From Mucor racemosus (Eukaryota > Mucoromycota > Mucoromycetes > Mucorales > Mucoraceae), in assembly GCA_027405735.1 (NCBI GenBank), contig JAPEHQ010000025.1, positions 558,001-622,000 on the forward strand: DNA of 64,000 nt, given 5' to 3'. The position numbers and the translations under genes were made by a program. Positions 40,917-51,770 of the stretch are shown here, piece after piece. Position 1 is the first letter of the stretch, and each line of letters starts with the position of its first letter. Under the pieces are notes generated by a model. The model did no database searches. It was not told the DNA's origin and saw nothing but the letters and a program-made list of their open reading frames with translations.

Positions 40917-43106
40917 ATGCGTGTATTACTATTATTTTATTCTTTTATAATTTCCATTTTATATGCAATGGCAACACCTTACGAAGCTTTACTACTAGAA
41001 ACACCTTCAATTGTTAATATTAAATATACTGTAAATGGTATCGAAACTAGTTTATCTCTACCATTAGAAATGATAGCAACTATTGGCCAACTCAAAGTCG
41101 AAAAGACAGTTAAGCTTCTAGACCCTAATAACTATGAAGTCGTTTATGAATTTAAACCACTGGAAAGTCAAGTATTCATGAAGCATTTGGAAATTGAATA
41201 TGGAATGAATTTACAACAACAAGTTATGTTGGCAGAAGGTTTTCAGTGTTGGAGTACTACGAAAGAAATGGGCCCACATAATCGTCTTTCTGCTATTCCT
41301 AAAGTCGTATCTTGGGTCACTCAATTCAATCTTCAGGGAGATTACGACTTTTTCAACTATTCTGGACAACCAGGACACATTCATTCTACTGGTTATACTT
41401 ATTTGCGCAATACAAAATCGAACAATATTGTATTCTTTGGCTCAGTATCAGAAGAATCTGGATATACATATTTCAAGACTGATTTCAATACAGGCAAATT
41501 CAGTTTATACAAGGATATTGAAGGTAAAAAGCTTGAAAAGGGAGAGACATTACGTATCAAATTGTATGTGGCGCAACGAGATAATACTCAAGATTTAAGA
41601 ACTATTTGGGAGCAATATGCTGATTACTATGATCCCAAGCATGAATTTAGAAATCCTCGCCACTTGACAGGCTGGTCTTCTTGGTACAACTTTTATGAAC
41701 GTGTTACAGAAGATGATGTGATTTCTAGCTTGATCGCTTTCAAGCAACACAAATATCCTATTGATGTATTTCAAATCGATGATGGTTTTGAACAACAAAT
41801 TGGTGATTGGTTGGACGTAGATTCCACAAAGTTTCCTCGTGGTATGAAAGTACTTGCTGATGATATCAAGAAACAAAATTATATACCAGGTATTTGGTTG
41901 GCACCTTATGCTGTTGGATTCAAGAGTAAAATTGTCAAGGAGCATCCAGATTGGCTTTTGAAACATTCAGATGGTTCGCTTGTAGTTGCAGGGCCTAATT
42001 GGGGTGGATTTTATGCAATTGACATTTACAATAACGAAGCTTGTAATTATCTTGAAAATGTGTTTGACCAAGTTATTGATGTATGGGGTTATAGACTATT
42101 GAAACTGGATTTTATTTTCGCTGCTGCTATGATTCCTCGTCTTGGTAAATCTCGTGGTGAAATTTTATGGGATGCAATGGATTTAATTGTTAAATGGACA
42201 CACAAAAGAGCTTTATTACTGGCATCTGGAGTTACTTTACCTTCTACTTGGGGAAGATTTGAATATTCCCGTGTTAGTAGTGATGCTTCTCCATGGTGGG
42301 ATCATTCCGTTCTTCGTGTTGCTAATGTTCGTGAAAGAGTTGCTACCAATAATGCTATCACTTCTACATTAAATCGCTGGGCTATGGGTTCAACTATATT
42401 TGGTAGTGATCCAGATGTATTCTTTGTAAGATCAAATAATAACAAATTGACAAATGAAGAAAAGCATACGCTTTTGATCATCAATATTGTATTTGGACAA
42501 CTCACTTTAATGTCTGATAATGTAAATCTTTATGACAAACAAGAGCATAAGCTTTACAGTTCTATTTTTCCTAAACCTGAAGCTCAAGTACTTGACCTTG
42601 TTTCTATTGGAAATGATGTTTACCAAGCAATTTATTCATGTAATGGCCGTGAATATATCTTTATTACCAATCTGTCGCCGCTTCCTTTTACTGCTCAATT
42701 GCCTTTAGGTGAAGATGGCAATTATGAATACTTTTTTGAGCGTAGTAATGTTTTGATTAGCGGATCTCGTGTAGATTGGCTACGATCTCAATCTCATATC
42801 TTTTTGAAATCTCATGAAACAAGAACATTCATGAAGATTCCCACAAAGGATGATAAATTTATGGGTTCCACTGGCCATATTGTTCCTGGATCTGAAATAG
42901 AGAGCCTCGTTAAGAATGATCAAGGAGTCATTCACATTACTTTGAAAAAACCTCACATATCCAAAAAGAATAGAATTTATCTCAAAATTGATTCCAACAA
43001 CCGTGATCTACCTACTGTTTATGTTGATGGAGAACTAGCCTTGCGAGTCGAAAGAGTTGTTTGGAATGAGCATATTTCGGTCGCTAAAGTTATAATTTTT
43101 GAATAA
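40917..43106 (+). CDS. GH36-type alpha-galactosidase, probably secreted
   Basis: Intronless frame of 729 aa. It starts with MRVLLLFYSFIISILYAMA, a good signal peptide cleaved near residue 19, so secretion or the vacuole/ER is likely; a second Met at 40965 would lack it. A beta-sandwich domain (to about 260) is followed by a TIM barrel beginning TGWSSWYNFY, with FQIDDGFEQQIGDW, a nucleophile Asp at about 398 in LLKLDF and an acid/base Asp at about 456 in RVSSDASPWWD, 58 residues apart as in short GH36 enzymes. Substrates of the family are raffinose-type oligosaccharides and galactomannan side chains; the exact specificity is not readable. The lack of introns contrasts with its neighbours. Confidence 0.88.
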   Translation: MRVLLLFYSFIISILYAMATPYEALLLETPSIVNIKYTVNGIETSLSLPLEMIATIGQLKVEKTVKLLDPNNYEVVYEFKPLESQVFMKHLEIEYGMNLQQQVMLAEGFQCWSTTKEMGPHNRLSAIPKVVSWVTQFNLQGDYDFFNYSGQPGHIHSTGYTYLRNTKSNNIVFFGSVSEESGYTYFKTDFNTGKFSLYKDIEGKKLEKGETLRIKLYVAQRDNTQDLRTIWEQYADYYDPKHEFRNPRHLTGWSSWYNFYERVTEDDVISSLIAFKQHKYPIDVFQIDDGFEQQIGDWLDVDSTKFPRGMKVLADDIKKQNYIPGIWLAPYAVGFKSKIVKEHPDWLLKHSDGSLVVAGPNWGGFYAIDIYNNEACNYLENVFDQVIDVWGYRLLKLDFIFAAAMIPRLGKSRGEILWDAMDLIVKWTHKRALLLASGVTLPSTWGRFEYSRVSSDASPWWDHSVLRVANVRERVATNNAITSTLNRWAMGSTIFGSDPDVFFVRSNNNKLTNEEKHTLLIINIVFGQLTLMSDNVNLYDKQEHKLYSSIFPKPEAQVLDLVSIGNDVYQAIYSCNGREYIFITNLSPLPFTAQLPLGEDGNYEYFFERSNVLISGSRVDWLRSQSHIFLKSHETRTFMKIPTKDDKFMGSTGHIVPGSEIESLVKNDQGVIHITLKKPHISKKNRIYLKIDSNNRDLPTVYVDGELALRVERVVWNEHISVAKVIIFE

Positions 43107-43880
43107 AACCATCCAGTTTATATGTCACTATAGTTAAAAATATATGCTTTGATACCTCAGATGCTATAAAGTATTTTAGAGATAAACTTTTTACTTTCCC
43201 AAGGGATTATAGTGTTGAATAAATTCTTTAAAAGGCCCCTTCTTCTTGCCATGATCTGAATTCTTTGTTGGTTTCTTTTAAAACCAGTGAAATACCGTAT
43301 CTCTTGGATGGGCTAGTTGAATGAGAGAATAGATGCATAATCAATGAAATGCTACTGTATGGTTGTGGTAATTTTGACTTGTCTCAAATTGATTTTGGCT
43401 TAATTGATGGATGGTAGTAATTCACTATTTATATCATGTTTTTCTTACTATCATGAGTAAAGAACCAGTTGTATGTTTGACTTGACACACAATAGTATAA
43501 TATATATGGAACTCTGCCAGAAAATAGCTTTATAAAAAGGAGATTGTGTGCATGGGAAGGCACAAGTGGATTTCTGGCACGAAGATAGGACAACTGGATT
43601 GTTTGCATGACAATACTATCATTTATTCGAGACATTTTTGCATTTTGAACCCTACTCAATGGACATTAATTCAATAAATATCCTCGCTTATTCCAAAATA
43701 GTTTACAATAATTTGAAAACACGTACTGTACTGGAGTTAGGACATTTACCGTGGTAATCTCAAATTTAACACTGCCCCGTACTAGTAAATGTTTATTCAT
43801 CAATCGTGGACGATTTTCGCATTATGTTAGCAGCTTTTCATGCATCGAAAAAAGCATTTTTTATTTGTCGATTATACATT
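43107..43880. other. Convergent intergenic region, possible lost exon
   Basis: 774 bp between the stops of the GH36 gene and the dehydrogenase. On the minus strand, 43191-43270 reads like a basic C-terminal exon (HGKKKGPFKEFIQHYNPLGK, then stop) behind an AG acceptor, but no partner exon is found. The rest shows nothing recognisable. Confidence 0.3.
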
Positions 43881-45059
43881 TTAAAGCTTTGGACTACCGT
43901 TGCTAGAATTGCTAATTTCAATGACTAACTTTCCAAACTGATCACCATTGTTCATCATTGCAATGGATTGATCAATTGATTTACTATTTAATCCATTCCA
44001 AACATGAGAAACAACTGGTTTGATCTTATAATGGTCAACAAATCTGACCATTTCTTTAAATTCCTTTCTAGAGCCCATAGTTGATCCTCTAACATCAATG
44101 TTCTTCAAAACATGTGCCATGGAGAAACCTACACCTTTAACGCTAGCGGTTTGACCGTAATTAGCAATGATTCCACCAGTCCTCATGAGCTTAGGATATA
44201 CATTATACAATGGTCCGCCTGCACCATCAATAATGGCAGATAATTGATTATTACCCAATAATTTCTTTAATTCAGCAATACAGTTTTCATCTTTGTAATT
44301 AACACCACCCTTTGCACCCAATTCAATTGCTTTTTTGATTTTTTCAGGGCTTGATGAAGTTACATAAACATGAGCACCTGCTGCAACAGCAAATTGGAGA
44401 GCAGCTAATGCAACACCACCACCAATACCAGTAACAAGCACAAATTCATCTTTTTTAACCAAAGCTTTTGTGAATACAGCTCTGTTGTATATTAATTAGT
44501 ACATTTATTATATGCTATAAATCAATTGAATTACCTGTATGCTGTTAGTCCAGCTAATGGTAGTGCAGCGGCTTCACTTGTGGAAAGATGTTGAGGACAT
44601 GCAATCAATTCGTCATGATCCATAGCAATAGGCTCTTCTGTCAATGTTCCGGCAAATGGTAATAGGCCTAAAATACCAAAAACATTCTCTGGTCCTCGTT
44701 CATCTGATATCCATCCACTTCCAGGATTCAAAAGAACGCGTTGGCCTACTGGTAATTCATTTGTTCCATTTTTAGTGATATATGCAACAGCATCTGATCC
44801 AATAACAGACCCCATTTTAATGCCTGGATACATGCCCTTTAAAATCCAAACATCTCTGTATAGTTTTTTTTTTATATATTAGTAACAGTATCTAAAGATC
44901 AATTATTCATCAAGTCAACCTATGGTTTAAAGCAGCTGCTTGGATTTTTACAAGGGCTTGATTTGAAGTTGGATCAGCTGGAGCATGTTCTTTTAATTCA
45001 AATCCATACTTAAACTTTGTTTCAGTTGTAGCATTTTCAGAAAGAGTAACGGATACCAT
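43881..45059 (-). CDS. MDR-family alcohol dehydrogenase-like oxidoreductase
   Basis: Three minus-strand exons: 45059-44920, 44855-44535, 44481-43881 (64- and 53-nt introns), 353 aa, normal for medium-chain dehydrogenases. The substrate-binding half has AALNHRDVWILKGMYPG and GSVIGSDAVAYI. The Rossmann half has LVTGIGGGVALAALQFAVAAG with the NAD(P) loop, and VYVTSSSPEKI. The long GSGWISDERGPEN insertion is typical of the fungal zinc-type alcohol dehydrogenase-like group related to quinone oxidoreductases. No four-cysteine structural zinc lobe and no clear catalytic zinc set is seen, which favours an enoyl/quinone reductase-type reaction. The natural substrate is unknown. Confidence 0.88.
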
Positions 45060-45261
45060 AATTGTATGATTTGTAAAGGAAAATGCTAAAAATCGTACTT
45101 GAATATCTTCCTTTTTATATGCTAGATGAAATTAGTCAGCGCACAATGTCAATTTTCCATTTTTTTCGCACACTTCTGCATTTTAATATCGGGTAAAATC
45201 ATTATGCGTTAAAAAGTTCCACAACATTTATCCATTTGTTTATTTATTATCTAATCTTTTT

Positions 45262-46911
45262 TTAAGGGGAAGCTGAAGGAGGGGGTGGTGGTGGTGGTAA
45301 AGATGAAGCAGAAGGAGGAGGAGGAGGTGGTGGAGGAAGGGATGGTGATGAAGTAGAAGGAGGAGGAGGTGGTGGCGGTGGAAGTGAGGAATCATTAGTA
45401 GATGAAGGTGGGGGAGGAGTATTTAAACTAGGTTCGATTGATGCAGCAGCAGGAGGAGGATACCCATAGTAGCTATAATACGCATTTGCATCATATTGTT
45501 GATAACCTTGAGCTGCTGGTTGTTGACTATAGTAGCTATTATAATAATTATTATAAGCTTCATAATCGTAGGATGTGGTTGCTGTTGGATCAGATGTTGA
45601 TGCTGCAGGTGGTGCTGATTGTGATGTTTGATTGTAACTACTATTATAATGATTGTTATACTGTTCAATGGTACAAAAAGAAGAAGAAAAAAAAAAAGAA
45701 AAAAAGAAAAAAAAAATATTAGAGTTTTCAATAGTTAGTATTCTTTCATTTTTTTTGCTTTATCTCCCTTTGCCTTTCTTTATTGTATCCATACAACTTT
45801 TTAGCTGATTAAAATACTTACTCCGTTGTTATATCCACCACGACCAGAGTTATATCCACCTCTATTATAGCCATATTGATTTGGTGGTCCTCTCTCAGCT
45901 TCTGCTTTAACAGTATCAAGTAAATCTTGGGTTAATTTAACACCTGCTTCTAATCCCTCTTCTCTAGCACATCTAATGAAAGCAAAATCTTAGACAATGT
46001 ATGAATCATAAAATGAATTTTTTACGTACGAAATATGAACATGTAATGGTTCATCTGATTCAACACCGGTACTAGATTCGTAAAAACCGGATCCTTTACC
46101 CTTTAATTGAACTCTACAACCAGTTTCCTGTTGAATATGCTTTACAAAAGCACCATTGGGACCAACAATTTTTGCACGAAGATTGAAATGAGGCGTTCCA
46201 TTTACTTCAACAGGTAATCTCTTTTCGTGAAATTTTCTTTCTGGTCTCTTCATATCAGGTCTGTCTTCTCTGGGTGGATAACCACTACCTGGTGCAGGAA
46301 CTTGGGCTGTTTCAATCAATTCTTCAATCTTTTGAATTGCTTTATCGAGTGATTTTTTATCGGGTGCAGTGATATGTAAATAAAGAGGAGGCTCTTTATC
46401 AGAAGCTAATTGAACATCAGGGTAATACTTTCCACGCGTAATTACATCTATGAAAATCATTGCAATATTAGCTATTTATACTTGAAAAATCTTTCTACAA
46501 CTTTACCTGCCCCGGTTTCTTGTTGGATTTGTGTTTGAGTTGCTCCTCTTGTCAACATGTAGCGATTTTTCAAGTCATTGATAGGAATATCTTTGACAAA
46601 TTCGCCTTGTTGATCAGCATTTAATTCTCCTTCATCATGAAGTGGAATACCCTTTTGAGCTAACATGGCATTAATTCTAGCTGCTGCCTCACCTAAGTAA
46701 TTGATTATTTAGTATTTGCGAAGCTTATTCATAGGTTCAAATGGCTACTCACTAACTGCTTTACTAGGATCAGCCTCAACCTTGGTAATTTTCGAAGAAG
46801 GACTAGCATCACTATGATCATCCTGATCCCACTTTCTTTTCCTGATTTCGCATTAGAGACGCAATCTAGATTTAATATCACACGAGTTACTTACTTGGCT
46901 GCCTCTGACAT
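45262..46911 (-). CDS. KHDC4-like KH-domain RNA-binding protein
   Basis: Six minus-strand exons: 46911-46895, 46841-46753, 46692-46507, 46447-46030, 45972-45822, 45660-45262; all junctions fit, 419 aa. It begins MSEAAKKRKWDQDD. A first KH-like region carries INDLKNRYMLTRGATQTQIQ and ends with LYLHITAPD; a second has AKIVGPNGAFVKHIQQETGC and LKGKGSGFYE. Both patterns are those of KHDC4 (BLOM7), an RNA-binding splicing factor of animals. Then come Gly/Tyr/Arg-rich repeats (RGGYNSGRGG), a Tyr/Gln-rich part and three proline runs separated by Ser-rich linkers, also like KHDC4. Likely nuclear and linked to splicing, by homology. The fifth intron is longer (161 nt) with strong pyrimidine tracts. 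Confidence 0.88.
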
Positions 46912-47641
46912 ACTCAAAACTAAAGAACTAACCAGAAAAAAGTTTTTTATTGCCATCTTATAGTCGAAAAGATACCCCTACCTACACCCAAAATCATCTT
47001 TCTTCACTGGGCTGAAACTGTAACTGTTGTTGAATCACAACGATTTCTCCCAAACAATGATAATCAGTTAAACAGAAGGCGTAATAGATTTATACTACTT
47101 CGATTTATAACACCTACAATTTAGTATGTACGCATTGATTATTATAGAGGTGTGCAGAATCCAGCCGCTTTGAAATAATCTGTGGAATAAAATACTGATT
47201 TTAAAGAATTTATTCGGATGAATAAAATCATTAAAGCAGCTCATTTTCTAGATTAACCATTGACATTTATAACGAACAAGCCAATCTCTTTTATTAAGCT
47301 AAGGGTTTTTGTCTCCATTTTGGGATTGGAGCTTCATATAAATCATCATAAAACCCAATTTTTCATTCAGAAAATTAAAATATCGTAGATATTTTTTAGC
47401 TTAAAGCGTTACAATAGTCGAACATTTCGATGCAAAATCATCACGAAAACTAGAAATGTGATTTTTGGATCCAGAGAATGACTATTTGCTCATGGAAAAT
47501 TGCCTCAGGTAAGTCTTCAAATTTAAATTTATTTTCTTCCAAGTTTCTCTATCAATTTCAATGTTTTGAAGGAAGATAAACTTCTGTAAATGAATATTAT
47601 TGAGTGCTATGACACGAGCACAAAAAATGCTAATTAATATA
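46912..47641. other. KHDC4-like promoter and unique AT-rich DNA
   Basis: The first 100-200 bp are the promoter of the KH gene. No exon or repeat copy is recognised in the rest. Confidence 0.4.
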
Positions 47642-48129
47642 CCGTTGGCCTTTCAATTTACAATATAATGCTTCCATTTTCTTTTTTATCTTTAGATATC
47701 TTAAATAGCACTTTGAAGCAACTAAACTCTATCATAAGAGTATATCTGTATCTTGAGTTTTGAAATGATCCAGTTGCATCACATAAGCAAAGCTTGCAAA
47801 TAAATAACAACCAAGAACAGATCAATTGTACAATAGTGAATTTATCTGTTCTTTCCTTTCCTCTTATTATATTTATAACCACAATCCAAATAAATATATA
47901 TTATTACTTATTTATCATTGTTACTTATAACCAATTATTATATAACCTCATATAATCAATCATAGGTAATAATCGTATACTAGTAATAGCAATTACAATT
48001 AGTAACACCAACCTCTCATATCCAATCATAGAATCAAAGTCAGACATATAATCCTCCATATTATATATCCAGTTTGACAACCAATTGATCTATCACAACC
48101 TCTCTCCCAATCATAGAGTCAAGCCAACA
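47642..48129 (-). mobile_element. Possible LTR, family F7
   Basis: 488 bp; on the minus strand it starts TGTTGGCTTGAC and ends AAAGGCCAACGG, so the ends form a GTTGGC inverted repeat. It is flanked by ATATA on both sides (47637-47641, 48130-48134). The ATATA duplication is weak evidence in AT-rich DNA and the element does not end in CA. The minus-strand frame of 74 codons at 47658-47882 lies inside and is unlikely to be a gene. Confidence 0.5.
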
Positions 48130-48182
48130 ATATAGCAATTCAATTACATAATCAAGTTGGATATGTTGGAATGGTAAGAATA

Positions 48183-49060
48183 AAACTTAATGTAAATTAC
48201 GTCTAGCGCATTAATTATCAAGTAAGACTATGTTATCATTAAATAAACTACCACACAATATTAACATGTATAAAGATTTACAGTAATAGGCTTGAATCAA
48301 GTGGGTACAGCATTGTAAATTGTTGAAAAAGTTTTCAAGTATTATAGAGTCTCTTATTTTTAAGCCTTACAAGGCTTATAAGCGGAAAATTAATTTAGAA
48401 AATTAATTTTGTCCAGATCATCAATTTTGACATTTTCTGTTTTTTTTTTCTAATTTTGCAAATCTAGAGTTAATTATACTACCAATTATAAAAGCAAAAA
48501 ATACACACATATACAGAATTCAGTGCTCTATTTTCTCAATAAAAGATAATAAACATTTTTATTGTAAAATATTACATGAAAATCCTTTAATCAAAATTCC
48601 GTTTTTGGGACAAAAGTACAAAGTTTCATTACTTAACATTTAATATTAAGCTTTTATAAAATGCTTATTAGCTATGGCTACAATTTTCTCTCACAATGTA
48701 GTATATTTAAATGTTGATTTTGGTATCAAAATTTGATTTTTCTGTTTTTTGATCAAAATCATGAGTGTTGGTAAGGATAAAATGAGCTCCGGAAATGTCC
48801 GCTACAAAATCTGAATTTTCAGACCGTATGAAGTTAAATATAAGAAAAAGTTAAAAAAAAGAAAGGCTTTTTTATTTAAAACTTAGATATACCAAAGTAT
48901 AACAGAGTCAGTTGTTTAAGCTGGCTATGTTCAATTACGGCGTCACTCTACGGGCTCGCTTTTGCAATTTTTTAATGAATATATGATATGACAGACGGTT
49001 TTTCTAGTAGAAAATTTTATGTTTCTATTATTATACTAACAGCTATTGCCTATTTTGCTT
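48183..49060 (-). repeat. RptA core, copy 3
   Basis: Inverted copy of the core at 6640-7470. At its left border GGAATGGTAAGAATAAAAC resembles the end of the dynein exon and its donor in the other copies, so here too the core was joined to the dynein fragment before F7 interrupted it. 49061-49390 shows nothing recognisable. Confidence 0.75.
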
Positions 49061-49551
49061 GTAGTTTATACAGTAGCTGTTCGGGGCTTTTTACCAACAA
49101 TCGTATTGGGTTTCCCTGAACTTGTTGCTTATTGGTCACTCCTACCCTATCTAGACTTAATAATCATCTCATGTTAGATTAAACAGGAATTTCAACAATG
49201 CTGCTGGTGTGTCCGCAGTTTTCGGCTGGTAAGATAACCCGTGTTCCCTTTGTCCCTTTTCAAGAACCATTACCATGTTCATCTTGTCTACACATTGCTA
49301 TTATCGCGTTAAATAGGAGTTATAATATATAGTGGATACACGTTAAAAATCTAATAAAACTGCCCAACTTGGCTCAACCTTAAAAAAAAATGTAGATGAG
49401 TAATTGACTAACTTGATATTTTTGTTGTTTATTATTATTATTGGTTTGGATAGAATCTTGTTTTGATATATATATATCATTTGTGTAATTGATTGCACCG
49501 TGATTAAGGGTGCTATCATCTACACAACATGTATGGTTTAAAAAAGTATTT

Positions 49552-50264
49552 TGCAATGAAATGACACCTTTTGTAATAAACCAAAGCCGCCATTGTCATT
49601 TCAGAAAAATAACTGGTCTCGATTCGTACCTGAATCTCGCTCCATAAGGACTGAGTTTCAATCAGATCTCAATAAGCATAGCGAGAAAACTTTATATTGC
49701 TGGTGCCTGTAAAAGGAAGTATTTCTGATCAAAATACAACCTTCTACAACACGACACATACTATGATATAAAGCTGTACTTATTTTGCATTAATAATATA
49801 TTCCAAAACTCCTGCTCATAAAATCACAGTTGCAGTAATTCTAGATAAGGAATCACATCCCATAAAAATAAGCTCCGTTGAATTTTAAATTATAACTGGA
49901 ATGTTGAAAGATCAACATCATCCATCTAATGATATTCTATCATATCAAACAAAGTATCAACATCATCCATCTAATGATATTCTATCATATCAAACAAAGT
50001 ATCAACATCTCAACCAAGTATCTTATAAAAGAATGTCAACAAAAGACATTATGATTGAACACCTGTAAAATAGGCATCAACACACAAACATCCACTATTT
50101 TACAATTCCTATAAATATAGCATACTTTATGAAGATATCATTCTTTTTCTTTAGATTTCTTTTAATCACAATAAAACCGTGGAAAGACTATAATTGTATT
50201 TATCAACACTTTTATTTTTTTATTTTATTTTTCATTTTTATAAAATTACTTCAATTTTATTGCA
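49552..50264 (+). mobile_element. Solo LTR, family F5
   Basis: 713 bp with inverted ends TGCAAT/ATTGCA and a perfect 5-bp duplication TATTT (49547-49551, 50265-50269). The empty site is seen at 8543-8562 in the other F4 copy. TATA-like CTATAAATATAG at about 50111 and AATAAAACC at about 50169 give the orientation. Confidence 0.88.
49911..50010. repeat. 45-bp tandem duplication in F5
   Basis: ATCAACATCATCCATCTAAT begins at 49911 and again at 49956, with a third partial start at 50001; the two full 45-bp units look identical. It lies in the U3-like part of the F5 LTR, where tandem repeats often carry enhancer function; that role is inference. Confidence 0.85.
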
Positions 50265-50639
50265 TATTTCGTATTTTTAGCATGCGTTTGTTATTGTATT
50301 CCATTGAAGCGCTTGTTTATTATTATCGTTTATATTTCAAGTGGCATCATATTTTATGAGCGACACTTTGAATTTAGGTTATTCTATTATTTTCAAGCGT
50401 TTTTAGTATGTAATTTCACTGCATAGTGAAAATTGCAACATTTGGATGAATAGAAATTACAGGACCAAGATGTTGTATTTGCCTCAGGATTTTTAAAAGG
50501 GTTTAAAAGCATTCTTTATCACACTTACTTAGATGTTAAATAATACTCACCATATGTTTTATTAGTATCATCTTGCTTTTTATTTAATTGCTGTATTATT
50601 AAAAATCAAGCTTTTCATAGCTTAGAACAATGACAATAT

Positions 50640-50900
50640 AATGGGATGTTTCTGATTTTAAATTGACATTTATCGTAAGGCGGGCTGATGATACGTTTGA
50701 TACTACTGGTGATGGAACCAGTCAATTTAATTTATGAAATTTGAATGCAAATACCGATTATCATTGTAAGTGTTGCTTAAGTTGGTTCTGGTAAAGCATT
50801 GAATAAATTGTTGGCTTAGGACAAAGAGGGTAAAAAGGCGGGAATAGGTTCCAGTGCTGGCCATGTTTATCTTTATCTTTATCTTTATGATATTGGAGAG
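50640..50900 (+). pseudogene. Captured dynein intermediate chain exon, copy 2
   Basis: The same exon as at 7471-7710, here on the plus strand. It shows DGTSQFNL, a TGA at the place of the Trp codon, VGSGKALNKL, then DKEGKK and a GSSAGHVY...YDIGE end, followed by the GTAAGA donor at 50901. It keeps the DKEGKK part that copy 1 lost. It carries a frameshift near 50770 and a triplicated CTTTAT near 50872-50889. Neither copy can be functional. Confidence 0.7.
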
Positions 50901-50907
50901 GTAAGAC

Positions 50908-51770
50908 TAAAAAAACTTAATGTAAATTACGTCTAGCACATTAATTATCAAGTAAGACTATATTATCATTAAATTAACTACCACACAATATTAACATGTA
51001 TAAATTTTTACAGTAATAAGCTTGAATCAAGTGAATACAGTGTCGTAAATTCTTGAAAAAGTTCTGAGATATTATAAAATCACTTATTTTTAAGACTCAC
51101 AAAGCTTATAAGCGGAATATTAATTTAGAAAATTATTTTTGTCCAAATCATCAATTTTGACATTTTTTAATTTTTTTTTTCTGATTTTGCAAATCTAGAG
51201 TTAATTATACTACCAATTATAAAAGCAAAAAATATACACATGTACAGAATTCAGTGCTCTATTTTCTCAATAAAAAATAATAAACATTTTTATTGTAAAA
51301 TATTACATGAAAATCCTTTAATCAAAATTCCGTTTTTGGGACAAAAGTACAAAGTTTCATTACTTAACATTTAATATTAAGCTTTTATAAAATGCTTATT
51401 GGCTATGGCTACAATTTTCTCTCACAATGTAGTATATTTAAACGTTGATTTTGGTATCAAAATTTGATTTTTCTGTTTTTTGATCAAAATCATGAGTGTT
51501 GGTAAGGATAAAATGAGCTCCGGAAATGTCCGCTACAAAATCTAAATTTTCAGACCGTACGTGGTTAAATATAAAAAAAGTTAAAATAAAAGCGCTTTTT
51601 TATTTAAAACTTAAATATACACCATAGTATAAGAGACTTTACCGCTCGATCTTGCTATGCTCAATTACAACGTCGCTCTGCGGGCTCGCTTTTGCAATTT
51701 TTGAACGAGTCTATAATATAACAGACGGTTTTCTGGTAGAAAAATGTATGTGTCTATGATAACAGATATT
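50908..51770 (-). repeat. RptA core, copy 4
   Basis: Inverted core, closest by eye to copy 3 (shared changes such as GGAAATGTCCGCTAC and TTTTTGGGACAAAAG). It joins the dynein fragment at 50900 exactly as copy 1 does. Confidence 0.75.

Larger units (their letters stand above)
49391..50423 (+). mobile_element. F4 copy, 5'-truncated, with F5 inside
   Basis: 49391-49546 and 50270-50423 match 8385-8550 and 8555-8700 of the F4 element in the same orientation, ending TAATTTCACTGCA. The left end of F4 is missing. The middle is occupied by F5. Confidence 0.7.

Noticed and set aside
45423..45731. Frames on both strands rich in Ile, Gln or Lys
   Set aside because: They overlap the low-complexity last exon and pyrimidine-rich intron of the KHDC4-like gene.
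49901..50010. CRISPR-like repeat array
   Set aside because: Only two adjacent 45-bp units without spacers, in a eukaryotic LTR: a tandem duplication.
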